A stretch of DNA of 64,000 nt from Cellulomonas fimi ATCC 484 (GTDB lineage Bacteria > Actinomycetota > Actinomycetes > Actinomycetales > Cellulomonadaceae): contig NC_015514.1 in NCBI RefSeq assembly GCF_000212695.1, positions 1,116,001-1,180,000 on the forward strand, in the 5' to 3' direction. Of this stretch, positions 26,829-35,820 are shown piece by piece; within the stretch, counting starts at the first letter, position 1, and every line of letters starts with the position of its first letter. The notes under the pieces were generated by a model. The model was not told where the DNA came from. It did no database searches and saw nothing but the letters and a program-made list of their open reading frames with translations. A program made the position numbers and the translations under genes.

Positions 26829-27815
26829 TCAGCGCAGCGCCGGGACGACCTCGCGCTCGAACAGCTCGATGCCCGAGCGGTCGTAGGCGGCCTCGGCGAA
26901 GTACGTGATCGCGTAGGTCATGCCGAGCTTCTCGAGGTCCCGGAGCTTCTCGACGAGCTGCTCCGGGGTGCCGACGAGCACGCCCTTGCGGAACTCCTCG
27001 GCGACCTCGGGGGCCTTGTCCGGCACGGTGAGCGACAGGTGCTCCTCGACCCACGCCATGCGGTCGTCGACGTCCGCCTCGGTCTCGCCGATGACGACGT
27101 TGAAGTTCGACGAGCGCGTGATCTCCTCGAACGGGCGGCCGATCGCCTCGCAGTGCCCGCGCAGCACCTCGGACTTGTGCGTGAACACCTCGGGGTGCCC
27201 GTCGAAGTTCGTGAACTGCGCGTGCTCGGCGGCGATCCGCAGGGTCTTGCGCTCGCCGCCTCCCGCGATCCACAGCGGCGGTCCGTCGACCTGCAGGGGA
27301 AGCGGCGCGAGCTGCGCACCGTCGACCTGGTAGTGCTTCCCCTGGAAGGTCGCGACGCCGTTCGTCCAGAGCTGCTTGAAGATCTGCACGCCCTCGTCGA
27401 GCATCGCCAGGCGCTCGCCCGCACGCGGGAAGCCGTAGCCGTACGCGCGCCACTCGTGCTCGTACCAGCCGGCGCCGATGCCCATCTGCACGCGGCCGCC
27501 CGAGATGACGTCGGCGGTCGCGGCGACCTTCGCCAGGTAGGCGGGGTTGCGGTACGCCATGCACGTGCACATCTGGCCGAGCTTCACGCGCGACGTCGTC
27601 GCCGCGTAGGCGTTGATGAGGCTCCAGGCCTCGTGCGTCGCCTCGCCGTTCGGCTCGGGCACCGCGTGGAAGTGGTCGTACACCCAGATCGAGTCGAAGG
27701 CGTCGCCGGTGTCGGCGTGCTGGGCGAGGCCGTTCATGACCGCCCAGTGGTCGCGCGGCTCGATTCCGGTGAGGTCCTGCCGCCAGCCCTGGGGGATGAA
27801 GAGTCCGAAGCGCAT
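26829..27815 (-). CDS. LLM-class F420-dependent oxidoreductase
   Basis: A 328-residue luciferase-like TIM-barrel protein. It has MRFGLFIPQGW at the start, FDSIWVYDHFHAVP, ISGGRVQMGIGAGWYEHEWRAYGY and FVLVGTPEQLVEKL-like KGVLVGTPEQLVEKLRDLE. These match actinobacterial F420-type members that reduce or oxidise unknown small molecules. F420 rather than FMN is inferred from the subfamily. TAACGT ends 7 bases before the ATG. Confidence 0.88.
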   Translation of the reverse strand: MRFGLFIPQGWRQDLTGIEPRDHWAVMNGLAQHADTGDAFDSIWVYDHFHAVPEPNGEATHEAWSLINAYAATTSRVKLGQMCTCMAYRNPAYLAKVAATADVISGGRVQMGIGAGWYEHEWRAYGYGFPRAGERLAMLDEGVQIFKQLWTNGVATFQGKHYQVDGAQLAPLPLQVDGPPLWIAGGGERKTLRIAAEHAQFTNFDGHPEVFTHKSEVLRGHCEAIGRPFEEITRSSNFNVVIGETEADVDDRMAWVEEHLSLTVPDKAPEVAEEFRKGVLVGTPEQLVEKLRDLEKLGMTYAITYFAEAAYDRSGIELFEREVVPALR

Positions 27816-27822
27816 GCTGGGC

Positions 27823-27828
27823 ACGTTA
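27823..27828 (-). promoter_or_regulatory. -10 hexamer TAACGT, leaderless promoter for the LLM oxidoreductase
   Basis: It ends 7 bases before the ATG at 27815 on the minus strand. The gene on the other side (27846) uses a normal GCGAGG ribosome site instead. Confidence 0.55.
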
Positions 27829-27845
27829 CCTGCGGAGCCGCGAGG

Positions 27846-29369
27846 ATGAGACCCGTGCTGCTGACGTGGAACGCGGCCCGGGTGCGGGCGGCCGAGGAAC
27901 CCCTGCTCGCGGCCGGTGCGCCGCTCATGGCGCACGCCGCCTTCGCGCTGCACGTCGCGGTCGCGCGCGAGCTGCGGGCCCGTCGCGGCCGGGTCGCGGG
28001 AGCGGTCGTCGTGGTGCTCGCGGGCGCGGGCAACAACGGCGGGGACGCGCTGCACGCCGGTGCGCTGCTCGCGCGCCGCGGTGCCCGGGTGCTCGCCCTG
28101 ACGACGGCGCAGCGGTGGCACGACGAGGGCGCCGCCGCGCTGCTCGCCGCGGGCGGACGGCTGCGTGCCCTCGTCCCGGACGCGGTGGACGACGACGCCG
28201 CGCAGGTCCTGGCGGCGGACGTCGTGCTCGACGGGGTGCTCGGGATCGGGGCGCGCGGCGGGCTGCGCGGGCCGGTCGCCCGGCTCGTCGAGGCGGTCGC
28301 GGCCGCGCGGCCCGACGGTGACTCGCCGCTCGTGGTCGCCGTCGACGTGCCGTCCGGCATCGGCGTGGACGACGGGACGCGCGCGGGGACAGTCCTCGAC
28401 GCCGACCTGACCGTCACGTTCGGGGGCGCCAAGCCCGGGCTCGTGCTGCCGCCCGCCGCGTGGGCCGCCGGCCGGGTGGAGGTCGTCGACCTCGGCCTCG
28501 CCCTGGCGGGGCCCGCGGACGTCGCCTCGCTCGGTCCGGACGACGTCGCCGCCCTGTGGCCCGTACCCGAGCGGGCGGCGCACAAGTACGCGCGCGGGGT
28601 GGTCGGCGTCGTCGCGGGGACGCGGACGTACCCGGGCGCCGCGGTGCTCGCGTCGAGCGGTGCGGCGCTCGCGGGCGTCGGGATGGTGCGGTACGTCGGC
28701 GACGCGGGGGACGCGGTGCTCGCCGCGCGCCCCGAGGTGGTCGTGGGGCCCGGGCGGGTGCAGGCGTGGGTGCTCGGGCCGGGCGTGTCGCCGGACGACG
28801 CCGCGCAGCGCCGGCGCGTGCAGAGGGCGTTCGACGGGGTCCTGCACCGCGGGGAGGCGGCGGTCGTCGACGCGGGCGCGCTCGACCTGCTGCCCGAGCG
28901 CGTCGGCCCGCACGTGGTGCTGACCCCCCACGCGGGGGAGCTCGCGCGCCTGCTCGCCCAGCACGGGGTCGACGTCGAGCGCACGGCGGTGGAGGCGGAG
29001 CCGCTGCGGTGGGCGCGCGAGGCGCACGACCGGACCGGGGCGACCGTGCTGCTCAAGGGCGGCACGACCGTCGTCGTGGGCGCGCACGGCGCGGTCTACG
29101 CGCAGTCCGACGGCCCGACGTGGCTCGCGACCGCGGGAGCCGGGGACGTGCTCGCCGGGGTCCTGGGCGCGCTGCTCGCGGCCCGCGTGGACGACGTGCA
29201 CGAGGACCCGTCGCTCGCCGCGGCGCTCGCCGCCGCGGCCGCGCTCGTGCACGGCCGGGCGGCGCACCGGGCCGTGCCGGACGGGCCGATCGTCGCGCTC
29301 GCGGTCGCGCACGCCGTCCCGGCGACCGTCGCCGAGCTGCTCCGCGCGACGGGCACACTGGCCCGGTGA
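27846..29369 (+). CDS. nnr: Bifunctional NAD(P)H-hydrate epimerase / ADP-dependent NAD(P)H-hydrate dehydratase
   Basis: This protein repairs hydrated NADH and NADPH. It has 507 residues. The YjeF N-terminal epimerase domain (1 to about 215) has AGAGNNGGDALH at 60-70 and VDVPSGIGVDDG. The ribokinase-like dehydratase domain (about 230-507) has HKYARGVVGVVAG, LTPHAGELARLL and TAGAGDVLAGVLGALLA. It is first in a tightly packed run with a kinase, alr and the tsa genes. Confidence 0.93.
   Translation: MRPVLLTWNAARVRAAEEPLLAAGAPLMAHAAFALHVAVARELRARRGRVAGAVVVVLAGAGNNGGDALHAGALLARRGARVLALTTAQRWHDEGAAALLAAGGRLRALVPDAVDDDAAQVLAADVVLDGVLGIGARGGLRGPVARLVEAVAAARPDGDSPLVVAVDVPSGIGVDDGTRAGTVLDADLTVTFGGAKPGLVLPPAAWAAGRVEVVDLGLALAGPADVASLGPDDVAALWPVPERAAHKYARGVVGVVAGTRTYPGAAVLASSGAALAGVGMVRYVGDAGDAVLAARPEVVVGPGRVQAWVLGPGVSPDDAAQRRRVQRAFDGVLHRGEAAVVDAGALDLLPERVGPHVVLTPHAGELARLLAQHGVDVERTAVEAEPLRWAREAHDRTGATVLLKGGTTVVVGAHGAVYAQSDGPTWLATAGAGDVLAGVLGALLAARVDDVHEDPSLAAALAAAAALVHGRAAHRAVPDGPIVALAVAHAVPATVAELLRATGTLAR
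29354..29359 (+). promoter_or_regulatory. -10-like hexamer CACACT inside the end of nnr
   Basis: It ends 6 bases before the GTG at 29366. It could give an internal leaderless transcript, but the gene also overlaps nnr (GTGA), so coupling alone may suffice. Confidence 0.3.
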
Positions 29370-30040
29370 CGTCCCGGACGAACCCGCCGACCACGCGCGT
29401 GCCCGGCGCCGCACCCGCCGCGGCGCTCGACCCCGCCCTCGCGGCACGCGTCGACGCGCTGCTCGACCGCGGCGGGCGCGTCGTCCTGGGCATCGCGGGA
29501 GCGCCCGGGGCGGGCAAGTCCACGCTCGCCGCTCAGGTCGCCGCGGCCTACCCGGGACGTGCGGTCGTGGTCCCCATGGACGGCTTCCACCTCGCGCAGA
29601 GCGAGCTCGAGCGGATCGGCCGCGCGGACCGCAAGGGCGCGCCCGACACGTTCGACGCCGCGGGGTTCGTCGCGCTCCTGCGGCGGCTGCGGGACGCCCC
29701 CGCCGGCGAGGTCGTCTACGCGCCCGAGTACCGGCGGGACCTGCGCAACGGCGTCGCGGGGGCGATCGCGGTGGGGCCGGCCGTCCCGCTCGTCGTGACC
29801 GAGGGGAACTACCTGCTGCTCGACGCGCACGGGTTCGGTGCCGTCGCGGGCCTGCTCGACGAGGCGTGGTTCGTCGCGCCGGACGACGACGTGCGGCTCG
29901 CCCGGCTGGTGGCGCGGCACGAGGCGTTCGGCAAGCCGGCGGACGCCGCGCGGGCGTGGGCGCACGGGCCCGACGAGCGCAACGCGCGGCTCGTCGCGGG
30001 CACGGCCGCGCGCGCGGACGTCGTGGTGCGGCCGCGGTGA
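29366..30040 (+). CDS. P-loop nucleoside/sugar kinase family protein
   Basis: A 224-residue kinase of the phosphoribulokinase/uridine kinase superfamily. Walker A is GIAGAPGAGKST (about 44-55), followed by VPMDGFHLAQSEL, DRKGAPDTFDAAGF, YAPEYRRDLRN and VVTEGNYLLLD. This set matches actinobacterial proteins annotated as nucleoside/nucleotide or fructose kinases; the true substrate is unknown. The GTG overlaps the nnr stop, and the stop overlaps an in-frame GTG for alr at 30037. Confidence 0.85.
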   Translation: MTSRTNPPTTRVPGAAPAAALDPALAARVDALLDRGGRVVLGIAGAPGAGKSTLAAQVAAAYPGRAVVVPMDGFHLAQSELERIGRADRKGAPDTFDAAGFVALLRRLRDAPAGEVVYAPEYRRDLRNGVAGAIAVGPAVPLVVTEGNYLLLDAHGFGAVAGLLDEAWFVAPDDDVRLARLVARHEAFGKPADAARAWAHGPDERNARLVAGTAARADVVVRPR

Positions 30041-30092
30041 GCCGCCCGCCCGGGGGGACGACGCCCCGGCCCGTCGTGCCGCCCGCGGGTGC

Positions 30093-30098
30093 GAGACT
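30093..30098 (+). promoter_or_regulatory. -10-like hexamer GAGACT before alr
   Basis: It ends 7 bases before the GTG at 30106, supporting that start and a separate alr transcript. Confidence 0.4.
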
Positions 30099-30105
30099 GG
30101 GCGCC

Positions 30106-31302
30106 GTGAGCCTGTACCCCGCTCGAGCCGTCGTCGACCTCGCCGCGATCCGCGGCAACGTGCGCAGCCTCGCGGCGCACGCCCCGTCCGCCCAGGTCAT
30201 GGCCGTGGTCAAGGCCGACGCGTACGGGCACGGGCTCGTGCCGTCGGCGCGCGCCGCGGTCGAGGGCGGCGCCACGTGGCTCGGTGCCGCGCAGGTCGCC
30301 GAGGCGCTCGAGCTGCGGCGCGCGGGCGTCGTCGGGCCGCGCGTCCTGACCTGGCTGTACGCGCCCGGCGCCCCGCTCGCCGACGCCGTCGCCGCGGTCG
30401 TCGACGTGTCCGTGGCCGCGGCGTGGGCGCTCGACGAGGTCGTCGCGGCGGCCCGCGTCGCGCATCGCACGGCCCGCGTGCACCTCAAGGTCGACACGGG
30501 CCTCGGCCGCAACGGGCTGACCCCGGGCGACCTGGCGGCGCTGCTGCCCGCCGTGCTGCGCGCGCAGGCGGAGGGGGCCGTCGAGGTCGTGGGCGTCTGG
30601 TCGCACCTCGCGTTCGCGGACGAGCCCGCCCACCCGACCGTGCGCGCGCAGGCCGGGGTGTTCGCCGACGCGGTCCGCACCGTCGAGCAGGCCGGGCTGC
30701 GCCCGGAGGTGCGGCACCTGGCCAACTCGGCCGCGACGCTCACCGACCCGTCGGTCCACCACGACCTGGTCCGCCCCGGGATCGCGGTCTACGGGCTCTC
30801 GCCCGTGCCGCAGGTCGGCGGTCCCGCGGACTTCGGGCTGGTGCCCGCCATGACCTTCGAGGCCGAGCTCGCGACGGTGAAGACCGTGCCGGCCGGGCAG
30901 GGCCTGTCCTACGCGCACCGGTACGTCACGCCGCAGGAGACGGTCGTCGGGATCGTGCCCGTCGGGTACGCGGACGGCGTCCCGCGGCACGCGTCGGGCG
31001 GGCAGGACGGCCCGGGCGGGCCGCTGCGCGTCGGGGGCCGCACGCTCGCCGTCGCCGGCCGCGTCTGCATGGACCAGGTCGTCGTCGACCTCGGGCCGGG
31101 TGCGTGCGAGGTGGCCGGGGACCGCGTCGAGCTGTTCGGCACGGGCGCGGACGGCGGCCCGACCGCGCAGGACTGGGCGGACGCCGCCGGCACCATCGCG
31201 TACGAGATCGTCACCCGCGTCGGCGCCCGTGTGCCGCGCGTCCACGTCGACACCGCGGCGCCCTCGCAGGGGGCGGACCGCACCCAGGAGGTGGCCCGAT
31301 GA
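30106..31302 (+). CDS. alr: Alanine racemase
   Basis: This PLP enzyme makes D-alanine for peptidoglycan. The 398-residue protein has the PLP lysine (Lys36) in AVVKADAYGHG, catalytic Tyr269 in GLSYAHRY, and VGYADGVPR and GRVCMDQ as family blocks. I prefer the GTG at 30106, since homologues begin just before ARAVVDL. An upstream in-frame GTG at 30037 overlaps the kinase stop and would add 23 Pro-rich residues. The stop overlaps the tsaE ATG (ATGA). Confidence 0.95.
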   Translation: MSLYPARAVVDLAAIRGNVRSLAAHAPSAQVMAVVKADAYGHGLVPSARAAVEGGATWLGAAQVAEALELRRAGVVGPRVLTWLYAPGAPLADAVAAVVDVSVAAAWALDEVVAAARVAHRTARVHLKVDTGLGRNGLTPGDLAALLPAVLRAQAEGAVEVVGVWSHLAFADEPAHPTVRAQAGVFADAVRTVEQAGLRPEVRHLANSAATLTDPSVHHDLVRPGIAVYGLSPVPQVGGPADFGLVPAMTFEAELATVKTVPAGQGLSYAHRYVTPQETVVGIVPVGYADGVPRHASGGQDGPGGPLRVGGRTLAVAGRVCMDQVVVDLGPGACEVAGDRVELFGTGADGGPTAQDWADAAGTIAYEIVTRVGARVPRVHVDTAAPSQGADRTQEVAR

Positions 31303-31877
31303 CCGGCCGGCACGGTGCGCCCGCGGGCGCGCAGACACGCGACGAGACCGTCGCGTCGACGAGCGTGACGCTGCCCGACGCCGACGCGACGCGTGCGTTC
31401 GGCCGCGCGCTCGCGCGGGTGCTGCGCGCGGGCGACCTGGTCGTGCTCACGGGTGACCTGGGTGCGGGCAAGACGACGCTCACGCAGGGCATCGGTGCGG
31501 GCCTCGGCGTGCGCGGGCAGGTCGCGTCGCCGACGTTCATCATCGCCCGCGAGCACCCCCCGGTGCCGGGACCCGACGGCGTGCGCGGTCCGGGGCTCGT
31601 GCACGTCGACGCGTACCGCCTGTCGTCGCTCGACGAGGTCGACGCGCTCGACCTCGACGCGAGCCTGGACGAGTCGGTGACGGTCGTCGAGTGGGGCGAG
31701 GGGTGGGTCGAGGGCCTCGCCGCGGACCGCCTCGAGGTCAGCCTGACGCGGCCGCGCGGGGGCGTCGCGCCGGGCGACGACGTCGACGCCGCCGCGGGGG
31801 AGCGCGCCGTCACGGTGCGCGCCGTCGGCAGCCGCTGGGTGGGCGTGGAGCTGCCCGGCGCGGACCTGGCAGGCTGA
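31299..31877 (+). CDS. tsaE: tRNA t6A-synthesis ATPase TsaE
   Basis: This ATPase works with TsaB and TsaD to make N6-threonylcarbamoyladenosine at A37 of ANN-decoding tRNAs. The 192-residue protein has Walker A GDLGAGKTT (52-60), GQVASPTFIIAREH and the HVDAYRL and VTVVEWGEGW blocks of the family. It carries a 20-residue polar N-terminal extension and an Ala/Asp-rich insert near residue 155. The ATG overlaps the alr stop. Confidence 0.94.
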   Translation: MTGRHGAPAGAQTRDETVASTSVTLPDADATRAFGRALARVLRAGDLVVLTGDLGAGKTTLTQGIGAGLGVRGQVASPTFIIAREHPPVPGPDGVRGPGLVHVDAYRLSSLDEVDALDLDASLDESVTVVEWGEGWVEGLAADRLEVSLTRPRGGVAPGDDVDAAAGERAVTVRAVGSRWVGVELPGADLAG

Positions 31878-31881
31878 CGCC

Positions 31882-32574
31882 GTGCCCGTCCTCGCCCTCG
31901 ACACCTCGGCGGCCGTGGCCGTCGCCCTGCTCGACGACTCCGGTGCCGTCCTCGCGGCTCGCAGCGACGACCAGCCCCGGCACCACGCCGAGCTCCTCGC
32001 GCCGATGGTCGCGGCCGTGCTGGCCGACGCGGGCGTCGACCGCACCGACCTGACGTCCGTCGTCGTCGGGACCGGCCCCGCCCCGTTCACGGGCCTGCGC
32101 GTCGGCCTCGTCACCGCGCGCACGCTCGCGCTCGCGCTGGGGGTGCCGGCGCTGGGTGTGCCGAGCCTCGACGCGATCGGCGCGTCGGCGTCCCGCGTGC
32201 TCGCGCCGGGGTCGACCGTCCTCGTCGCGACGGACGCACGGCGCCGCGAGGTGTACTGGTCGCTGTACCGGGTGACCGGCCCGGGGGAGGTCGACGTGCT
32301 GGTCGCACCCGAGGTCGCCGCACCGGCGGACGTCGCGGCCGACGAGCGCGTCGCCGGTGCGGCCGTCGTGGGCCGGGGCGCGCTGCTGCACCCGGTGCTC
32401 GGCGTCGCGGACCCGGACCTCGACGCGCACGGCCTGCTCGACCCGGATCCCGTCGAGCTCGCGGCGCTCGCGCGGCTGCGGGCCTCCCGCGGTGCGGAGC
32501 TGCCGACGGCGCCGCTGTACCTGCGACGGCCCGACGCGGTCCCGTCGGCGGCGCGCAAGCGCGTCCTCGGATGA
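31882..32574 (+). CDS. tsaB: tRNA t6A-synthesis protein TsaB
   Basis: This is the TsaD partner in the t6A complex. The 230-residue ASKHA-fold protein has VLALDTSAAVAVALLD at the N-terminus, the helix HHAELLAPMVAAVL and VVVGTGPAPFTGLRVGLVTARTLA, the signature of TsaB. It starts with GTG four bases after tsaE. Its stop overlaps the rimI ATG (ATGA). Confidence 0.93.
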   Translation: MPVLALDTSAAVAVALLDDSGAVLAARSDDQPRHHAELLAPMVAAVLADAGVDRTDLTSVVVGTGPAPFTGLRVGLVTARTLALALGVPALGVPSLDAIGASASRVLAPGSTVLVATDARRREVYWSLYRVTGPGEVDVLVAPEVAAPADVAADERVAGAAVVGRGALLHPVLGVADPDLDAHGLLDPDPVELAALARLRASRGAELPTAPLYLRRPDAVPSAARKRVLG

Positions 32575-33059
32575 CCGACGGCCGCCCGGGCGTCGTCGTC
32601 CGCGCGCTGACCCCGGACGACGTGCCGGCGCTCGTCGCGATGGAGGTCGAGCTGTTCGGCGCGGGCGCGTGGTCGGCCGCCATGCTCGCCGAGGAGGTCG
32701 TCGGCCCGGGGCGCTGGTACGTCGGGGCGCAGGACACGGCGTCGGGTGCGCTCGTCGGGTACGCGGGCCTGTGGTTCGACGGGTTCGACGTGCAGGTCAT
32801 GACGATCGGCACGGCGCGCGACCGGCAGGGGCAGGGCGTGGGGCGGCTGCTGCTGGGCGCCCTGCTCGACCGGGCGCGCACCTTGGGGGCCGCGGTCGCG
32901 CTGCTCGAGGTCCGCGTCGACAACGACCCTGCGCTGCACCTGTACGAGAGCGTCGGCTTCGAGCGGTTCGGCCTGCGCCGCGGGTACTACCAGCCGGAGA
33001 ATGCGGACGCATGGACCATGCGGCTCGAGCTGCGCCGCCACGAGGGGGAGGCACGATGA
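32571..33059 (+). CDS. rimI: Ribosomal protein alanine N-acetyltransferase (GNAT)
   Basis: A 162-residue GNAT enzyme that acetylates N-termini, classically of S18. The acetyl-CoA loop reads RQGQGVGRLLLGALLD, followed by LEVRVDNDPALHLYESVGF and RRGYYQPENADAWTM, which match RimI. It is embedded between tsaB and, in most actinobacteria, tsaD. Here a rhodanese gene comes next, overlapping by ATGA. Confidence 0.93.
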   Translation: MTDGRPGVVVRALTPDDVPALVAMEVELFGAGAWSAAMLAEEVVGPGRWYVGAQDTASGALVGYAGLWFDGFDVQVMTIGTARDRQGQGVGRLLLGALLDRARTLGAAVALLEVRVDNDPALHLYESVGFERFGLRRGYYQPENADAWTMRLELRRHEGEAR

Positions 33060-33925
33060 CGGACCAGCGGACCGAGCGGCGGGGGGCGTCGGCGGCACGC
33101 GACGCGGTGCTCGTCGACCCGATCGACCTGGCGGGGCTGACGGCCGGCGACGAGCCGCCGGTCGTGCTGGACGTGCGCTGGTCGCTGGGCCGGGACGACG
33201 GCCACGAGCAGTACCTCGCCGGGCACCTGCCGGGCGCGGTCTACGTCGACCTCGACACCGAGCTCGCGGCCATGCCGAGCCCGGCCGAGGGCCGGCACCC
33301 GTTGCCGGCCGTCGCCGACCTGGAGGTCGCCGCCCGGCGCTGGGGCGTGCGGGAGGACCGCGCCGTCGTGGTGTACGACGACGCGGGCGCGACGTCGGCG
33401 GCGCGCGCCTGGTGGCTGCTGCGCTGGGCGGGCCTGACGGACGTGCGCCTGCTGGACGGCGGGCTGGCGGCATGGACGGCGGCCGGGTTGCCGGTGGAGG
33501 CCGGGCCGGTGACGGCGGAGGCGGGCGACGTGGTGCTCACCACGGGTGGCATGCCGACGGTCTCGGCCGACGAGGCCGCCGCCTGGCAGGGCACGCTGCT
33601 CGACGCGCGTGCCCTGCCCCGCTACCTCGGGGAGGTCGAGCCGGTGGACCCGCGTGCCGGGCACATCCCGGGCGCCGTGAGCGCCCCCACGGCGGGCAAC
33701 CTCGGTCCCGACGGCACGTTCCTGCCCGACGACGCGCTGCGGGAGCGGTTCCGGGGGCTCGGGGTCGAGCCCGGCGCGCCCGTCGCGGTGTACTGCGGGT
33801 CCGGCGTGACCGCGGCGCACGAGGTCGCGGCGCTCGCGTCGGTGGGCGTCCCCGCCGCGCTGTACCCGGGGTCGTGGTCGCAGTGGTCGAACGACCCGGC
33901 CCGGCCGGTGGCCACGGGGCGCTGA
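33056..33925 (+). CDS. Two-domain rhodanese (thiosulfate/3-mercaptopyruvate sulfurtransferase)
   Basis: A 289-residue protein with tandem rhodanese domains. The first (about 20-145) has LDVRWSLG, HLPGAVYVDLD and VVVYDDAGATSAARAWWLLRWAG with Asp where Cys would sit, so it is inactive. The second (about 165-285) has catalytic Cys247 in VYCGSGVTA, the loop type CGSGVT typical of mercaptopyruvate sulfurtransferases. It would move sulfane sulfur to thiol acceptors. It is translationally coupled to rimI, an unusual place within the tsa cluster. Confidence 0.92.
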   Translation: MTDQRTERRGASAARDAVLVDPIDLAGLTAGDEPPVVLDVRWSLGRDDGHEQYLAGHLPGAVYVDLDTELAAMPSPAEGRHPLPAVADLEVAARRWGVREDRAVVVYDDAGATSAARAWWLLRWAGLTDVRLLDGGLAAWTAAGLPVEAGPVTAEAGDVVLTTGGMPTVSADEAAAWQGTLLDARALPRYLGEVEPVDPRAGHIPGAVSAPTAGNLGPDGTFLPDDALRERFRGLGVEPGAPVAVYCGSGVTAAHEVAALASVGVPAALYPGSWSQWSNDPARPVATGR

Positions 33926-33991
33926 CCGGCCCGGCCGCGTCCCCGCGCGTCGCCTCCGGCAGCCCGCGGCGCGCGCCGGACCGTCCGGACG

Positions 33992-34031
33992 CGCCGCAGG
34001 GCCGCCCCGGCAGCGGGACGGCCCTGCGGCG
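33992..34031. terminator. Bidirectional terminator after the rhodanese gene
   Basis: A perfect 13-bp stem (33992-34004 with 34019-34031) lies between convergent genes. An inner CCCC/GGGG extends it. Confidence 0.72.
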
Positions 34032-34039
34032 TGGCGCGG

Positions 34040-34681
34040 TCAGACGGTGCGCGCGACCTGGTCGTAGTCCAGGCGCGCGGCGCGCGGGTGCGGCGTGCCG
34101 ACGCCGTCGCGGCGCCCGACGTTGACCACGAGGAGCGAGCGCCAGCCCGACTCGGCGAAGAACTCCGCGTCGATGCCGTGGGCGTCCATGCCGCTCATGG
34201 GGCCGACGTCGAGGCCGGCGGCGCGCAGGCCGACGATGAGGTAGCCGACCTGCAGGAGCGCGCTGGTGCGGGCCATCTGCTCACGCTGCTCGGGCTGCGG
34301 CTCGAGCGCGTCGGCGAGCGCGGCCATGTGCGGCGCGAGGACGGGCAGGTGCGCGTGGAAGCCGGGGTCGGCGGCGAGGACGAGCGAGACGGGGGCGGCG
34401 AGGACGCGCTCGCGGTTCGACTCGTTCATGTGCGCGGCGAGCCGGGCGCGGGCCTCGGGAGTGCGCACGACGAGCAGCCGCAGCGGGACGGTGTTGAGGG
34501 CCGTCGGGCCCCACCGGACGAGGTCGTACACGGCGGCGAGCTGCTCGTCGGTGACCTCCTCGGGCGTGAACGCGCCGACGGTGCGGGCCTGCCGGAACAG
34601 CAGGTCGGCGACGTCGTCGGGGACGGCGAGGCCGGACGTGGGGAAGTCGAGGCCGTCGAGGACGGTGCTGTCGGTCGTCAT
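34040..34681 (-). CDS. Nitroreductase-family protein, RutE / malonic semialdehyde reductase-like
   Basis: A 213-residue FMN flavoprotein. RWGPTALNTVPLRLLVVRTPEAR, the SALLQVGYLIVGLRAAGLDVGPMSGMD block and SLLVVNVG match the RutE/YdfN subgroup, which reduces malonic semialdehyde or similar small aldehydes and nitro compounds. No rut pyrimidine genes are nearby, so the physiological substrate is open. It is inverted between the rhodanese and tsaD. Confidence 0.88.
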   Translation of the reverse strand: MTTDSTVLDGLDFPTSGLAVPDDVADLLFRQARTVGAFTPEEVTDEQLAAVYDLVRWGPTALNTVPLRLLVVRTPEARARLAAHMNESNRERVLAAPVSLVLAADPGFHAHLPVLAPHMAALADALEPQPEQREQMARTSALLQVGYLIVGLRAAGLDVGPMSGMDAHGIDAEFFAESGWRSLLVVNVGRRDGVGTPHPRAARLDYDQVARTV

Positions 34682-34754
34682 GGTTGGTTGAATCGTGAAC
34701 GACCCGTCGACATTCCGGCCACGGACGTGACGGTGGTCACGCCGTGCGCCCGCC

Positions 34755-34760
34755 TATCCT
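34755..34760 (+). promoter_or_regulatory. -10 hexamer TATCCT, leaderless promoter for tsaD
   Basis: It ends 7 bases before the ATG at 34768, giving tsaD its own transcript apart from tsaE-tsaB-rimI. Confidence 0.6.
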
Positions 34761-34767
34761 GGTCCCC

Positions 34768-35820
34768 ATGTCCGCGACCGGCGCCCAGCCCCTCGTCCTC
34801 GGGATCGAGACGTCCTGCGACGAGACGGGCGTCGCGCTCGTGCGGGGCCACGACCTGCTGGTCGACGCCGTCGCGAGCTCGGTCGACGAGCACGCGCGGT
34901 TCGGCGGGATCATCCCCGAGATCGCGTCGCGCGCCCACCTCGAGGCCATGGTCCCGACGATCGAGCGGGCGCTCGCGACCGCGGACGTGTCGCTCGGCGA
35001 GGTCGACGCGATCGCCGTGACGGCGGGCCCGGGACTGGTCGGCCCGCTCACGGTCGGGGCGTCCGCCGCCAAGGCGCTCGCCATCGCGCTCGACAAGCCG
35101 CTGTACGGCGTCAACCACGTCATCGGCCACGCGGTCGTCGACGAGCTCGTCGACGGGCCGTTCCCCGAGCGGGTCATGGCCCTCGTCGTCTCGGGCGGCC
35201 ACTCCTCGCTGCTGCTCCTCGACGACACGGTCGACGTCACCGAGCTCGGCTCGACGCTCGACGACGCCGCCGGCGAGGCGTTCGACAAGGTGGGACGGCT
35301 GCTGGGCCTGCCGTACCCGGGCGGCCCGCACATCGACCGCCTCGCCCGCGAGGGCGACCCGCACGCGATCCGGTTCCCGCGCGGCCTCACGGCCCCGAAG
35401 GACCAGGCCCGGCACGCCGCCGACTTCTCGTTCTCGGGCCTCAAGACGGCTGTCGCGCGCTGGGTCGAGGCGCGGCAGGACGCGGGGGAGGAGATCCCGC
35501 TGCCCGACGTCGCGGCGTCGTTCGCGGAGGCGGTCGCCGACGTGCTCACGGCCAAGACCATCGCCGCGTGCCGCGCGCACGGCGTCGAGACGCTCGTCGT
35601 CGGTGGGGGCTTCTCGGCGAACTCGCAGCTTCGCGACATGGCCGCGAAGCGGTGCGCGGAGGCGGGGATCGAGCTGCGCATCCCGCCGATCCGCTACTGC
35701 ACGGACAACGGCGCGATGATCGCGGCGCTGGGCTCGGCCGTCGTGCGCCGCGGGCTGCCGCCGTCGTCGCTCGACCTGCCGGTCGACTCCTCGATGCCGC
35801 TCACGCAGGTGCTCGTGTGA
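34768..35820 (+). CDS. tsaD: tRNA N6-adenosine threonylcarbamoyltransferase
   Basis: The catalytic Kae1/TsaD subunit transfers the threonylcarbamoyl group to A37. The 350-residue protein has [15 protein letters not shown], the metal-binding HVIGH (His117, His121 with the preceding Asn), [10 protein letters not shown], the [15 protein letters not shown] block and [11 protein letters not shown]. The start is fixed by TATCCT upstream and by family alignment. Its 3' end overlaps the convergent HAAS gene by 20 bases. Confidence 0.96.
   Translation: MSATGAQPLVLGIETSCDETGVALVRGHDLLVDAVASSVDEHARFGGIIPEIASRAHLEAMVPTIERALATADVSLGEVDAIAVTAGPGLVGPLTVGASAAKALAIALDKPLYGVNHVIGHAVVDELVDGPFPERVMALVVSGGHSSLLLLDDTVDVTELGSTLDDAAGEAFDKVGRLLGLPYPGGPHIDRLAREGDPHAIRFPRGLTAPKDQARHAADFSFSGLKTAVARWVEARQDAGEEIPLPDVAASFAEAVADVLTAKTIAACRAHGVETLVVGGGFSANSQLRDMAAKRCAEAGIELRIPPIRYCTDNGAMIAALGSAVVRRGLPPSSLDLPVDSSMPLTQVLV

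Noticed and set aside
30037..30105. Upstream GTG start of alr
   Set aside because: It would add 23 Pro/Gly-rich residues not expected in alanine racemases; kept only as an alternative because it overlaps the preceding stop codon.
26829..30743. Minus-strand frame of 1304 codons ahead of the LLM oxidoreductase
   Set aside because: The added 976 codons are antisense of nnr, the kinase and alr with low-complexity translation; the family start MRFGLFIPQ is at 27815.
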